The notes: generated by a model from the letters alone, not told the origin. 64,000 bases of DNA from Planctomycetota bacterium (GCA_019912315.1 JAIOJA010000076.1:1-64000), one strand, 5' to 3'; counted from the first letter of the stretch, positions 8,287 to 20,583 are shown. Numbers and translations are program-made.

Positions 8287-9012
8287 CTACTTGCCGGCCT
8301 TCCAGGTGGATTCCCGCTCCTCATTCAGGAACATGAACTCGGGCTCGCCGTTCTCCTTCAGCATGGCACGCAGGCGCAGCTTTTCTGCCTTGCTGAGGGC
8401 GAATACGGGGCGCCCGTCCCCCAGCACCGCAGCAAGAAAATTGCCGTCGCCGGCGTTCATGTTCAGGCTCGACTGGTCGTCCTTGGCGAACATCGTCACG
8501 CGGTTCTTGCCCGTGGGATCGGTCAATATCAGCGTCGATGCGGCCTCCGGCCCGGCGGTCAGGGACATCAAGGCCTCCCCTTCCGGGTCTATAAACGACA
8601 TCACCAGCTCGCCGGAATTCTTGAAGCTCTGGATCATGCGGTTGTTGCCCTTGCCGTCGGCGAAGGTCTGCATGACCGTGGTGTCGTCCTGGCCGACGAT
8701 GTAGCGCACCATGCCCTTGTCGTCGAGCAGCGCCATGTAGGCGCGTTTGCCGCCAGAGTTCAACTGCACGCGCCCTTTGCCGCCGGTGTCGGTCATGGTG
8801 AACATGACCTCGCCGTCATCGTCGAGGCTGAGGTCGGCGCGTACGTTGCCGTCCTTGTCGACCAGCTGAAACTCGGTGCCCCTGACGGGGCCGGCGGCAT
8901 CTTTCTGCGCCTGCACCGGCTCCCCTTGCAGAGCAAAGACAGCAATAAAACTTCCGACCAGGGACATCATGCCCATGAAGCCCAGCGACAGCATGAATTG
9001 CATTCGGTTCAT
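8287..9012 (-). CDS. exported or membrane-anchored beta-repeat protein, unknown function
   Basis: 241 aa from ATG 9012, supported by AAGGAAAGG upstream. One hydrophobic N-terminal segment (about 5-28) serves as signal anchor or signal peptide, ending near PVQAQ. The rest is a run of roughly 22-25-residue beta units with a shared D-x-x-G-x-x-R pattern (for example DKDGNVRADLSL, DDKGMVRYIVG, DPTGKNRVTM). Such units recur in secreted proteins of environmental bacteria without an assigned role. The N-terminal segment is Met-rich. No catalytic motif is visible. Confidence 0.7.
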   Translation of the reverse strand: MNRMQFMLSLGFMGMMSLVGSFIAVFALQGEPVQAQKDAAGPVRGTEFQLVDKDGNVRADLSLDDDGEVMFTMTDTGGKGRVQLNSGGKRAYMALLDDKGMVRYIVGQDDTTVMQTFADGKGNNRMIQSFKNSGELVMSFIDPEGEALMSLTAGPEAASTLILTDPTGKNRVTMFAKDDQSSLNMNAGDGNFLAAVLGDGRPVFALSKAEKLRLRAMLKENGEPEFMFLNEERESTWKAGK

Positions 9013-9214
9013 CGGGATTCCTTTCCTTAAATTACAGGACCCTGCATAGTTGTGTGAGTGAGCGTACCGGAGTCTACCGCGTGCAGTGCGTCGGCGATAT
9101 GCCAACTTTGTGGCAGGTGGCAGGGGCCGGCATTCGGCTCGATACTTGAGTGCCGCGCCTCCGGGTGTTAGTTCATGTGCAGTCTCCTAATCTCTGACTC
9201 CTGGTCCCTGAACC

Positions 9215-10060
9215 ATGACCGACAAAGCCATCCAGTCACGCCTGCGGGTCGCGCTTGACGCCACCTTCGACGCCGGCAAGGCCATCGCGGAATACTATTT
9301 CGGCATGGGCATCGACGTCGTCTGGAAGGGCGACGGCAGCCCGGTAACCCAGGCCGACGAACGCGCGGAAAAAATTCTGCGCGAGCGCCTGATGGCAATC
9401 TTCCCGGATGACGCCGTGGTCGGCGAAGAACACGAAGACGAGCAGGGCACAAGCGGATTCAAGTGGATCATCGACCCGCTGGATGGCACGGAAGCGTTCA
9501 TCCGCAAAATCCCGATCTTCGGCACGCTCGTCGCGCTTGAGTTTGAGGAACAGATCGTCGCGGGCGTGGTATTCATGCCGGCCCAGCGCGAGTTCGCCTG
9601 GGCAAGCAAGGGCAACGGCTGCTGGTGGGTGCAGGACACGACCGGCGCCTACGATGTCGAAACGCTCAAGGAGCGCGCCATCCGCTCCCAGGTCAGTCCG
9701 CACAGCGACCTGTCAAAGGCCACGATTTCGACCACAGGCCAGGGCGCGTTTCACCGCAGCGGACAGGTCGGCGCCTTTCTGCGGTTGCGAGACGCCACTC
9801 GCAAGGACCGCGGCTTCGGGCACTGCTGGAGCCACCTGCTGGTCGCGACGGGTAGAATGGACATCAGCATCGAGCCCAAGATCAAGGAATGGGACATAGC
9901 CCCTTTCGCGGTGCTGCTCGCGGAATCTGGCGGCAAGCTGACGGATTTCAAGGGCAAAGAAACCGTCTACAGCGGCAACGTAATTTGCAGCAACGGCGCG
10001 TTGCACGATGTCGCCATCAAGGCCCTCAAAGGCGACCTGCCGAAGCTGGATATCAGATAG
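9215..10060 (+). CDS. inositol-monophosphatase-family phosphatase (possibly histidinol-phosphatase)
   Basis: 281 aa with the full metal-binding set of the IMPase superfamily: GEEHEDE (Glu71, Glu72), IIDPLDGTEAF (residues 85-95) and EWDIAPFAVLLAESGG (Asp227). These residues hold two or three Mg2+ ions that activate water for phosphate-ester hydrolysis. The spacing and GHCWSHLLVATGRMD resemble the HisN-type histidinol-phosphatases more than classical inositol monophosphatases, but substrate cannot be fixed from sequence and no his genes are nearby. It stands alone on the plus strand between minus-strand genes. No good ribosome-binding site is seen before ATG 9215. Confidence 0.87.
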   Translation: MTDKAIQSRLRVALDATFDAGKAIAEYYFGMGIDVVWKGDGSPVTQADERAEKILRERLMAIFPDDAVVGEEHEDEQGTSGFKWIIDPLDGTEAFIRKIPIFGTLVALEFEEQIVAGVVFMPAQREFAWASKGNGCWWVQDTTGAYDVETLKERAIRSQVSPHSDLSKATISTTGQGAFHRSGQVGAFLRLRDATRKDRGFGHCWSHLLVATGRMDISIEPKIKEWDIAPFAVLLAESGGKLTDFKGKETVYSGNVICSNGALHDVAIKALKGDLPKLDIR

Positions 10061-10197
10061 CGCCGGCGTTTGCCGCTCGACAACAGGCCGCTGGCTCGCT
10101 GCACAACGTTCACTTCGTGAACTGCGTCGCGCTCAAACGCGGTCCACGATCCACGACGCATTCATCATTCACAATTGGGGTTAACCACTTCACTATC

Positions 10198-10551
10198 TCA
10201 GGCAATGCGCTGGGCAACGCCGATGTTGTTGCCTTCCGGGTCCTGCATCAGGAAGTCGCGCAGGCCGTACTCCTGGTCGCTGATCGGGTGGACGACGTTC
10301 ACGCGGTCCTTCACCGATTCATAGAACGCGTCCACACCATCGATGAAGAAGTAGGCGCTGTTGTGCCCGCCGACTTTGCCGTCGCGCTCGGGATAGAGGT
10401 GAATCTGAACCGCATCGCGCGACAGCACCGCATACACACCTGTTTTGTAGTTCTCGGCGAAGCCCATCACGTCGCGGTAAAACGTCACCAGCGCCTCGAA
10501 ATCCCTGGCCGCGAACGCCGGCGCGACCTGGTTGAATCGGACTTCGCTCAT
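10198..10551 (-). CDS. VOC-family (glyoxalase/bleomycin-resistance fold) protein
   Basis: 117 aa from ATG 10551, which overlaps the stop of the upstream gene as ATGA and has GGAGAAGG before it. The fold is recognisable from AFAARDFEALVTFYRDVMGF, then VQIHLYPE, and a C-terminal half with GVDAFYESV and LRDFLMQDPEGNNIGVAQ. VOC proteins are metal enzymes or binding proteins built from beta-alpha-beta-beta-beta repeats; the late Glu in DPEGN is the usual metal-ligand position. Substrate is unknown. The overlap shows co-translation with the large membrane protein upstream. Confidence 0.85.
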   Translation of the reverse strand: MSEVRFNQVAPAFAARDFEALVTFYRDVMGFAENYKTGVYAVLSRDAVQIHLYPERDGKVGGHNSAYFFIDGVDAFYESVKDRVNVVHPISDQEYGLRDFLMQDPEGNNIGVAQRIA

Positions 10552-12206
10552 GCCTTCTCCTTTTGCCCACGCCTGCGCCGAAGTCCCGTGTATGCGAGCC
10601 CGCACATCAGAAGCAGGGCCGTCACGGCGCTGGCCCATTCGCTTGCCAGTTGGACGCCCGATCTGCGAAGCTCAAGGTGCAACTCGTGCTTGCCCTGTGG
10701 CACCGTCACAGTCAGGCGCCCGGCCGCGTCGGCGTGCCACTCGACCTGCTGCCCGTCAACGCGGGCGTGCCAGCCGGGATAGGCCCACTGCCGCACTGTT
10801 ACTGTTGTGGTATGGGGCGCGTCAACGACGGCGTCCACGCTAGTGCCGGTCTGGCTGGCCATTAGCACTCGGGGCGCACCCTGAATCAACGGCTCACTCA
10901 GCCGGATCCCCTCCCTTCGCGCGCCACGGGGCAGGAACTCTTCTTTGCCGCTGGTCGTAAGCCAGCGCGCGGGAGTGGCTTGATAGTCCGCGGGCTGCGG
11001 GTCAGTCCAGTCGATTTTTCCCAGCGCAAGCCCAAGAGCAACCACCGAAACCGCAGCGAACAGCATCGCGCTGACTGTCAGGGGGGTTCGTCGCAACCCG
11101 CGCGGCAGGCGGCGCGCGCCCAGCCCCACGCCGATTGCCGCGAACAGCACGACCAGGGCGTTCAAGCGCCAGGGAAACTGCACGTACCGGACAAGCGGGA
11201 TGTTGTGCCAGAAAGGCTCCGATACCGGAAAGTTCAGCAGGATGCAGGCCGCGCACACCACGAGGCAGGCCATCATCTGAAAGCGATGCCGCCCGGCCAG
11301 GCACGCGGTGACCAGCACAAACGCCAGTGCGCCTGTGATAACCGGGCCCACAATCGGGGCGGAGCGGGTGAACCCGACAAAGTAGCGCGAGATACTGGGA
11401 GCGAAGTTGTTCTCAATGACGTAGTGCCCGTCAATCATCGCGTGTGTGGAAACCAGGTGCCGCTCGGTCAGCGCGGGCAGCCAGTACCACGCGCTGAGCA
11501 TCAGCCCCACGGCAAACGCCCCGACCAGGCGCACCCAGTGGCGCGCCGCGAAACGCTTTCGCAAAGCGTATGCGCCGCCCAGCAGCGCGAACACAACACT
11601 GTAGACCAGCGACGAAATCGTATGAATCGGAACAAACGCGCCGTAGGCGGTCACGAACACCAGTGTCGCGCCCCAGGACATTCGACGCCGCAGCGCGTGC
11701 AGCAGTGACCACAGTACGCCGGCGGCGACAAAGAACGCTACGTACTCGCTGAAGTCGCCCCGCGAGTGAATGTTGTAGAGGGTGTACGGCGCCGTGACGC
11801 ACAGTGTGGCCGCCACCAAACCGCCCGCAAAGCCCGAAAGCGAGCGCCCAAGCCCGTACAGGCACAGAATGCCAAGCAGCGTGGCAACCACCACGACAGA
11901 CTTCACGGCCCATTCCTCGCCCAGGGGCAGAAACAACAGCCCAAGGTAGCTGAAGCCCGGCGAGTAGAAGTTGAACAGCGGATAGCCGTGACCGGCCGCC
12001 AGCTCCGGGCTCCAGCGCGGGTGCACGCCCTGGCTCGCCCAGCCCTCGGCCAGCACGCCCAGGCGTGTCATGTAGTGCAGCGATTCGTGCTGGTCGTAGA
12101 ACCACGGCGTCAGCAGCGGCCACGTGATGCCGATGGTCAGGATGACCGCGTACGCAAGCACGAACAGGCGGCGAATCCAGACGCGCTTGCGGGAAGGAAT
12201 GACCAT
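10548..12206 (-). CDS. polytopic membrane protein, PTPS-related/YfhO-like glycosyltransferase type
   Basis: 552 aa with about 10-12 hydrophobic segments. The first extracytoplasmic loop has WFYDQHESLHYMTRL and HPRWSPELAAGHGYPLFNFYSPG. This pattern is typical of the membrane proteins labelled 6-pyruvoyl-tetrahydropterin-synthase-related (PF10131), which resemble GT-C/YfhO glycosyltransferases. The name is historical; no pterin chemistry is implied. A soluble beta-rich C-terminal part (TVTVRQWAYPGWHARVDG) follows, then a last membrane helix and a basic tail. It may transfer or flip a lipid-linked sugar. The 3' end overlaps the VOC gene by 4 bases. Confidence 0.8.
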   Translation of the reverse strand: MVIPSRKRVWIRRLFVLAYAVILTIGITWPLLTPWFYDQHESLHYMTRLGVLAEGWASQGVHPRWSPELAAGHGYPLFNFYSPGFSYLGLLFLPLGEEWAVKSVVVVATLLGILCLYGLGRSLSGFAGGLVAATLCVTAPYTLYNIHSRGDFSEYVAFFVAAGVLWSLLHALRRRMSWGATLVFVTAYGAFVPIHTISSLVYSVVFALLGGAYALRKRFAARHWVRLVGAFAVGLMLSAWYWLPALTERHLVSTHAMIDGHYVIENNFAPSISRYFVGFTRSAPIVGPVITGALAFVLVTACLAGRHRFQMMACLVVCAACILLNFPVSEPFWHNIPLVRYVQFPWRLNALVVLFAAIGVGLGARRLPRGLRRTPLTVSAMLFAAVSVVALGLALGKIDWTDPQPADYQATPARWLTTSGKEEFLPRGARREGIRLSEPLIQGAPRVLMASQTGTSVDAVVDAPHTTTVTVRQWAYPGWHARVDGQQVEWHADAAGRLTVTVPQGKHELHLELRRSGVQLASEWASAVTALLLMCGLAYTGLRRRRGQKEKA

Positions 12207-12303
12207 CGCGTCAATTTACCACCGTCGTCGCCCGGCACGAGCCCGCCCGCCAGCGGCGCAAGCATGAGAACACGAATTCTTCTGCAACTGATGTAGCGTT
12301 GAC

Positions 12304-12906
12304 CTACGCCGTCTTCATATCAAGCAGTTCCGCCCGGTGCCCGCAGGCGCCGCAACGCCCCGTAAGCTTGAACATGGCAATGCCGTCCGCGCCGACTTCC
12401 TGGGGGTCTTCGCTGCCGACAAACGTGGGCGCGTTGCACTTGGGGCAGTTGCCGCTTTCAATGGCCGCGGACAGGTCTTTGGCCGCCTGCGTCCGGTACG
12501 TGGCGGGCGCGTCGCCGAGGGCCGGCATCTCGGACGTTCCCATGCGGGGCAGCTCGTCCGTGGCCATGCGCATTTCGCCGGTTTCCGCGCCCAGCATGGG
12601 GGCCTCGCCCGTGGCCGACAGGGCCTCCACCTCAAGTGTCGGCGGTCGCACTGAAACGGGCGCGTCGGTGACTTCCGGCCTGGACTCCGCGGGCGCCGTT
12701 GTCACGGGCGGCGAAGTCACCGAGCCCGGCGCCAGCATCCCTGCGTCCACGGCCGCCGGGGGCTCCGATGCAGGCTGGGGCGCCGCCTGGTCTGTGGTCG
12801 AGGGTTTCTTGCCGCCCACAACCACGGCAATCACCACGACCAGCACGACAACGCCGGCCGCGATGCCCACGTACAGCCCCGTTGAAGCAAGCAGAAATGC
12901 GATCAT
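12304..12906 (-). CDS. single-pass membrane protein with C-terminal zinc ribbon, unknown
   Basis: 200 aa from ATG 12906; an upstream TTG (12963) would add 19 residues. One transmembrane segment (about 5-30) is followed by a Pro/Ala/Thr/Glu-rich low-complexity linker. The C-terminal domain has CPKC and CGAC pairs, a rubredoxin-like zinc ribbon. No known family was recognised. It is the third membrane-plus-zinc-ribbon protein type in this window, after 2427-3379. It diverges from the WD40 gene at 13004. Confidence 0.65.
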   Translation of the reverse strand: MIAFLLASTGLYVGIAAGVVVLVVVIAVVVGGKKPSTTDQAAPQPASEPPAAVDAGMLAPGSVTSPPVTTAPAESRPEVTDAPVSVRPPTLEVEALSATGEAPMLGAETGEMRMATDELPRMGTSEMPALGDAPATYRTQAAKDLSAAIESGNCPKCNAPTFVGSEDPQEVGADGIAMFKLTGRCGACGHRAELLDMKTA

Positions 12907-13003
12907 GGCGTTCCCCGATGCAAAGCGACCCGTGATTCTACGCGCGCCTGTCAGCGTCGACAACGGGCTTGGACGCGCGACGCCAACCGGCTAATGTGAG
13001 CCC

Positions 13004-13942
13004 ATGAGCACGCCCGAATTCACGACAAAGCACACTTTCTATGGACACCGCGGCAACGTCTTCTGTCTGTCGCTGTCCGCCGATGGCAACACGCTGGTGA
13101 CCGGCAGCAAAGACGCCAAGATCCGCCTGTTTGACCTGGCGGCCGGCAAGCTGACGCAGACCCTTGAAGGCAGCAAGTCGCCGATCATGGGGCTCGCGAT
13201 CAGCCCGGACGGCAAGCTGGCTGTCAGCGGCAACACCACGAACAGCGTGATGTTCTGGGATCTTGCGGCGGGCAAGCAGGGCAAACAGCACCCGCCCGGT
13301 ACGGGGCACCACGGCACGGTCAACGCGATCGCCTTCGCGCCTGACGGCAGCTTCGTCCTCAGCGTCGCCGACGACCGCAAGGTCATCAAGTGGGACCCGG
13401 TAAAGGCGAAGCAGCGCGTCGTCATGAACAAGCATGAGGCTCCGGTACTGGCCGTCAGTATCGCCCCGGACGGCAAGCGGGCCGTCAGCGCCGGCGACGA
13501 CGGCAGCGCGCGCATCTGGGACATCGAGCCCGGTGAGCAGCTTCACGTCATCGAAACCGGCGCGCAGAGCGTCGTCACCGCCGTCTGGAGCCCCGACGGA
13601 AAGCTTATCGCCACGGGCGGCAACGACGGGCGCATACGCCTCTGGAACGCCGAAACCGGAGAGAAGGCCGGCGACTTCCCGGCCGGGCTGGAAAGCCTGC
13701 ACGCGCTGGCCTGGAACCCCGAGACCACACTGCTGGCGGGCGGCGGCACGGCGAACAGCCTGATGATCTGGGACGCCATCGAGCCCACCACGGACGCACC
13801 TCTTGACAAGTCAACATCTGCCGTGCCGGGACGCTACCCCTTCAAAGGCCACACCAATTACGTGCAGTCGGTGGCCTGGAGCCGTGACGGCAAGCGCATC
13901 GTCACCGGCAGCCGCGACGAAACCGTCAAGGTGTGGGAGTGA
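13004..13942 (+). CDS. seven-bladed WD40 repeat protein
   Basis: 312 aa, made almost entirely of seven WD40 repeats. Each has the S/A-P-D-G-x turn and ends in FD, WD, WN or WE (KIRLFD, VMFWD, VIKWD, ARIWD, IRLWN, LMIWD, VKVWE). That is one complete beta-propeller with no extra domain and no signal peptide, so it is probably a cytoplasmic scaffold or regulator. The stop codon overlaps the start of the DinB-like gene, so the two are co-translated. Stand-alone WD40 propellers are common in Planctomycetota and some other bacteria; the partner is unknown. Confidence 0.9.
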   Translation: MSTPEFTTKHTFYGHRGNVFCLSLSADGNTLVTGSKDAKIRLFDLAAGKLTQTLEGSKSPIMGLAISPDGKLAVSGNTTNSVMFWDLAAGKQGKQHPPGTGHHGTVNAIAFAPDGSFVLSVADDRKVIKWDPVKAKQRVVMNKHEAPVLAVSIAPDGKRAVSAGDDGSARIWDIEPGEQLHVIETGAQSVVTAVWSPDGKLIATGGNDGRIRLWNAETGEKAGDFPAGLESLHALAWNPETTLLAGGGTANSLMIWDAIEPTTDAPLDKSTSAVPGRYPFKGHTNYVQSVAWSRDGKRIVTGSRDETVKVWE

Positions 13943-14511
13943 CGTTTGCGTCGCAACTGCTGCGGGATTGCGCCGACGGGCGCGGGCAGGCCCAGGCGCG
14001 TTTCGAGAAACTGATCGACGGGCTGTCTGACGCGCAGGCGAACTTCAAGCCTGCCGCGCGCAAGTGGTCCATCAACGAATGTCTCGACCACGTCAACATC
14101 AGCAATCGCCTGTACGCGGACAAGCTGGATCGCGCGCTCGCAAAAGCCCGCGCCAGGGGCAAGACAGGCGCCGAGCCTTACGGGCGCGGCACGTTGCTGG
14201 GGCGTTTTATCTTGAACAATCTGCGGCAAGCGTCACCTCGCGGCGTGCCGGCGCCGGGTGTGTTCAGGCCGTCCGCCAGCGGGCTGGCGCTGGGTGAGGT
14301 CGCGGCGGCGTTTCGTGAACAGCTTGCACGGCTTGAGCAGGCGGCCGTGCAGGCCGACGGGCTGGCTCTCGGGCGTATCCGGTTCGCGACGCCGGCCGCG
14401 CCGGTCGGGCGTGTGACGGCGGCGCAGGCCTTTGAGATGATGCACCTGCACACGCTGCGGCACCTCGCCCAGGCGGAGCGGGTAAAGGCGTCCCCCGCCA
14501 ACCCCGCGTAG
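13939..14511 (+). CDS. DinB-like metal-dependent four-helix protein
   Basis: About 190 aa from GTG 13939, which overlaps the WD40 stop as GTGA; GTG 13933 is an alternative. The sequence is helical with KWSINECLDHVNISN near residue 40 and MMHLHTLRHLAQAERV at the end. These His positions match the three-His metal site of the DinB/YfiT superfamily. Members include thiol-dependent transferases and hydrolases as well as uncharacterised proteins. Translational coupling to the WD40 propeller is the only functional clue. Confidence 0.78.
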   Translation: MTFASQLLRDCADGRGQAQARFEKLIDGLSDAQANFKPAARKWSINECLDHVNISNRLYADKLDRALAKARARGKTGAEPYGRGTLLGRFILNNLRQASPRGVPAPGVFRPSASGLALGEVAAAFREQLARLEQAAVQADGLALGRIRFATPAAPVGRVTAAQAFEMMHLHTLRHLAQAERVKASPANPA

Positions 14512-14591
14512 CCGGCCCGGTGGTGTCTTTTCGGGCATACATGTTCTAATGGGTGCGTTGGTGAGCGCTGGTTGGATATCGAGGACGAGAC

Positions 14592-15674
14592 ATGGCCGGA
14601 ACGACAATGCCCTCCCCGATTCGGGTTGAGGAAGACGAGGCGGAAAACATCGCCCGTATCAACGAGATCAAACGCGAGCGCGGTGACTCACTGATCATTC
14701 TTGCCCACCACTACCAGCGCCTCGGCGTACACGCCTGCGGCGACGTGGTCGGCGACAGCTACCACTTGTGCAAGGCCGCCGCGAATACCGAAAAAGCCCG
14801 CGACATCGTCTTCTGCGGTGTGCGCTTCATGGTCACCAGCGCGGCCGCGCTGTGCCGCGACGACCAGGTTGTGTACCACCCCGACCGCAACGCCGGCTGC
14901 CCCATGGCCGACATGGCGAACCTGCCGCAGGTGCGCACAAGCTGGAAAGAACTGTCCGAAGTAACAGACACCGAAGCGGTCGTGCCGGTCGTCTACATGA
15001 ACAGCGATCTCGATTTAAAGGCCTTCTGCGGCGAGCGCGGCGGCATTGTCTGCACCAGCAGCAACGCGGGCAAAGTCTTCGACTGGTGCTATGAGCGCGG
15101 CGAAAAGATCTTCTTCTTTCCCGACGAGCATCTGGGGCGCAACACGGCCAACAAGTACGGCATCGCGCGCGACGAGATTGTGCTGTGGGACCCGAAGCTT
15201 CCCTATGGCGGGCTCGAGCACGACCAGATCCGCAAGGCGCGCGTAATCCTGTGGAAGGGCTACTGCCATGTGCATACGCGCTTCAGTGTCGAGATGATTG
15301 AAAAGACCCGCGCCGAGTACGACGGCATCAAGGTGATCGTCCACCCCGAGTGCACCGAGGAAGCGGTCGCCGCCGCGGACTACAGCGGCAGCACCGGCTT
15401 TATTCAGGATTACGTGGTCAACAAAATGAAGCCCGGTGACAAGGTGGCGATCGGCACTGAGGTCAACATGATTCACCGCCTGTCCGTGCAGCACCCGGAC
15501 CGCCTGGTGATTCCGCTGGTGCGCTCGCTGTGCCCGAACATGTTCAAAATCAGCACCGGCGACCTGCGTGATTGCCTCGAAAACCTCGACACTTGGGAGC
15601 CTGTAAGGCCGGACCCGGCCGAGAAGGCCTTCGCCAGAGTCGCCCTCGACAATATGTTGGCGTGCGCGGGCTAG
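14592..15674 (+). CDS. nadA: quinolinate synthase A
   Basis: 360 aa. NadA condenses iminoaspartate with dihydroxyacetone phosphate to quinolinate in NAD synthesis. The family marks are LAHHYQRLGVHACGDVVGDS near the N-terminus, the first [4Fe-4S] cysteine in NAGCPMADM, VHPECTEE with the second, and RSLCPNMFKIS with the third. SNAGKVFDW and EVNMIHRL are also conserved. The length matches the family. No nadB or nadC is adjacent. A stem-loop at 15680-15711 lies just past the stop and separates it from the convergent TPR gene. Confidence 0.95.
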   Translation: MAGTTMPSPIRVEEDEAENIARINEIKRERGDSLIILAHHYQRLGVHACGDVVGDSYHLCKAAANTEKARDIVFCGVRFMVTSAAALCRDDQVVYHPDRNAGCPMADMANLPQVRTSWKELSEVTDTEAVVPVVYMNSDLDLKAFCGERGGIVCTSSNAGKVFDWCYERGEKIFFFPDEHLGRNTANKYGIARDEIVLWDPKLPYGGLEHDQIRKARVILWKGYCHVHTRFSVEMIEKTRAEYDGIKVIVHPECTEEAVAAADYSGSTGFIQDYVVNKMKPGDKVAIGTEVNMIHRLSVQHPDRLVIPLVRSLCPNMFKISTGDLRDCLENLDTWEPVRPDPAEKAFARVALDNMLACAG

Positions 15675-15679
15675 CGCAC

Positions 15680-15711
15680 TTTCAGGCTTCCGTTTGCGGC
15701 AGCGTCTGAAA
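15680..15711. terminator. hairpin between convergent nadA and TPR gene
   Basis: TTTCAG (15680-15685) pairs with CTGAAA (15706-15711), and GCT/CCG with CGG/AGC inside, giving an interrupted stem. It lies 6 bases after the nadA stop and 18 bases from the convergent stop, so it could serve both genes. Confidence 0.5.
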
Positions 15712-15728
15712 ACCAGCCATGCACAGCT

Positions 15729-16136
15729 CTAATCGGCTTCTTTGAGGCGCTGGCTGCGCTGAACCAACGCTTTCTTCTGGAACTCGCGGAAGGCGGGCAG
15801 TGAGCGCAGGGGCTCAAGGTCCGGGTCTTTTGTCAGATATTCGTAGTCGTGAAAGCCGAGCTCGACGGCCTTCTGCAGGCTGAGCATGGCCTCTTCCAGG
15901 CGTTCCAGGCAGCACAGACCACAGGCGTAATTGTAGTGATGGCGGGCGTTGCGCGGCTCGGCCCGGATCAGTTCATCGGCCGTGCGCAGGGCGTCTTCGT
16001 AGCGACCGGCGGCGCTGTAGGTTGTCACCAGCCCGTCCAGTACGCGGCGATTGGCGGGGTAGAGCTCGCGTCCGAGTTCGTACATGCCGAGCTCGAACTC
16101 GATGGCGAGTCTGTCGTTTGCGTCGGATTGCTTCAC
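15729..16136 (-). CDS. small TPR-repeat protein
   Basis: 135 aa, all helical. TPR-like units are visible around PANRRVLDGLVTTYSAAGRYEDA, PRNARHHYNYACGLCCLERLEEA and a degenerate third unit. An EYLTKDPDLEPLRSLPAFREF motif closes the protein, as seen in many small bacterial TPR proteins. No signal peptide or membrane segment. Probably a cytoplasmic protein-interaction module. It diverges from acnA with 227 bases between them. Confidence 0.75.
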   Translation of the reverse strand: MKQSDANDRLAIEFELGMYELGRELYPANRRVLDGLVTTYSAAGRYEDALRTADELIRAEPRNARHHYNYACGLCCLERLEEAMLSLQKAVELGFHDYEYLTKDPDLEPLRSLPAFREFQKKALVQRSQRLKEAD

Positions 16137-16204
16137 CCCGCCATTTCACCACCGAAAGCCTTGCCCCACAAGGGTTACGGCGCGTTGGAAAATCACACTG
16201 CGCA

Positions 16205-16220
16205 TGGCACAGTCGGGGCA
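16205..16220 (+). promoter_or_regulatory. weak sigma-54-like -24/-12 sequence upstream of acnA
   Basis: TGGCAC followed by GC at the right spacing (GG-N10-GC) lies about 145 bases before the acnA start. An imperfect GC-rich palindrome follows at about 16219-16288. A sigma-54 site for aconitase would be unusual, and the TT of the -12 box is missing, so this may be chance. Confidence 0.25.
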
Positions 16221-16363
16221 TGGGGCATAGGGATTTGGGCTTTGGGAAAACCGCGGCGTTCCAAACCCGAAGCCCCAAGCCCTAACCCCGCTGCCGAATC
16301 ACGATAAATTGTGTAAAGAAGAATATTCGTCAGGCAAACCATTCCACTCGAAGCGAGGCGATT

Positions 16364-19089
<2,726 letters not shown>

Positions 19090-19093
<4 letters not shown>

Positions 19094-20583
19094 TCCTTGA
19101 TGCGCGCGTCCAGGATGCGCTTCAAACGCGCGGGGTCGCGGCGCAGGCCTACGCTCTTGCCGTGGCTCACGTGCACGAGCCCGGGCTTTGCGCCCTTTGG
19201 CTTGTTCACGTACTTGATGGCCGCGACGTGCACGTCGAGTTTGCTGGCGTCTTTCAACTTGCTGAAGTGGGCGCACAACTCGGCTGCTTCAAGCACGCTC
19301 TCCTGGGGCGGGTCTTTACGCCCGGCCGTCCTTAGAATCGTGTGGCTGCCCGGGTACCCCTCCACGTGGAAGAACCAGTCGTTGCCCGCAGCCAGCCTGG
19401 TGGTCAGGTAATCGTTGCCCTCGTCGCTCTTGCCGACCCAGACCTCGAGCCCGTCCGTCGTGCGATACTTGCGCGGCAGCATGCGCCCGGGCACGTCCTT
19501 CTTCTCGGGCTTCTTCTTCGGCGGGCGGGACGGCTGCTCTTCGGGGCAGTGCTTGTCGCACAGCTCTTTCACCAGCGGGCGCGCGGCGAAATCCTGCAGG
19601 CCTTCCAGATCGTGCGTGGCCTGCAACTCGACCTGTAATTTCTGAATGTCGGCCGCGTGGCTGCGCGTGATATCCAGGTGCTGGCCCAGCATGTTCGTGC
19701 CGATCAGCCCCTTGTGGTAGCGTTTGAAGTAGCGGTCGAGATTCTCGCCGGCCGTGAGCTTCGGATCGAGCGGGATTTTGACTTCCTCGTTGGTTTCATA
19801 GTCCCTGGCCGTCACGTGGGTGTCCCCCTCGCGCACGTTGGCCATGACCTGCTTCAGAAGCTCGCCGTAGCGTTTTTTGTCGCGGGCGTCCTTGGCTTCC
19901 AGCAGGTCCTGCTCGATCTTGTTTGTACGGCGCAGCGCGAAGTCGAGTTCCTTCTTGATTGCTGTCTCAAGGCGATGGCGCAATTGCGCCGCCTGAAGCT
20001 TGGCATCTTCCGCTGAGTAGTGCTCGGACATCTGCGCTAGGAAATCGTCATCCGGCCTGTCCGTCCAGCGGTCACTGCCATCACTTGCGCCCTCGGGTTT
20101 GGGCGGGTTGGTCCAGGACTGCCCGATTTTAAGCTCTCCGCGCGTGCTTGAAAGCGCCCGCAGGGCTCCGTGCAGCTTGCCGTCCAGGTCCAGCAGGTAG
20201 ACGTTGCTGCGGGGGCCCATCAACGAAAGCAGCAGCTCGTAGCTGCCTTCCTTGTGCTCAAACAGCAGCGCGGCCATGCGGTCGTCGTTGACAATGCGAA
20301 TGCCGGCCAGGCGCGCCCGGTGAATGCGGGACTTGAGCAGGGCCGCAAAATCCGGCGGCCAGGGCGGTGCCGTCGGCGCCGCGCCGAAAGACGCACGCGC
20401 CAGCTTCGGATGTGCGCTGAGGCAGAGCCACAGCTTGTTGCTGCTGTCGGCCTCGTCGTCCCAGCCGAATAGTTCCAGGTAGATGGCATGTTCAGTCGGC
20501 TGCACGAAACGCTGGACCCGTCGCCCGACAATCATCGGCTCAAGCAGGCGGACGGTGCGTTTAAGTTCGGCCAGGGACAGCAT
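19090..20583 (-). CDS. rqcH: RqcH/NFACT ribosome quality-control protein
   Basis: 497 aa from ATG 20583; an upstream GTG (20643) would overlap mutM. The NFACT-N domain contains the conserved Asp101-Arg102 pair (VNDDRMAA). The central part is a coiled coil ([23 protein letters not shown] region). The C-terminal NFACT-R domain has [20 protein letters not shown] and PGSHTILRT. Bacterial RqcH binds 50S subunits carrying stalled peptidyl-tRNA and adds C-terminal alanine tails that mark the chain for degradation. Older labels call it a fibronectin-binding protein. It lies 47 bases after mutM on the same strand. Confidence 0.93.

Noticed and set aside
9168..9452. Minus-strand ORF opposite the start of the IMPase-like gene
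   Set aside because: Arg/Pro-rich shadow frame with no motif.
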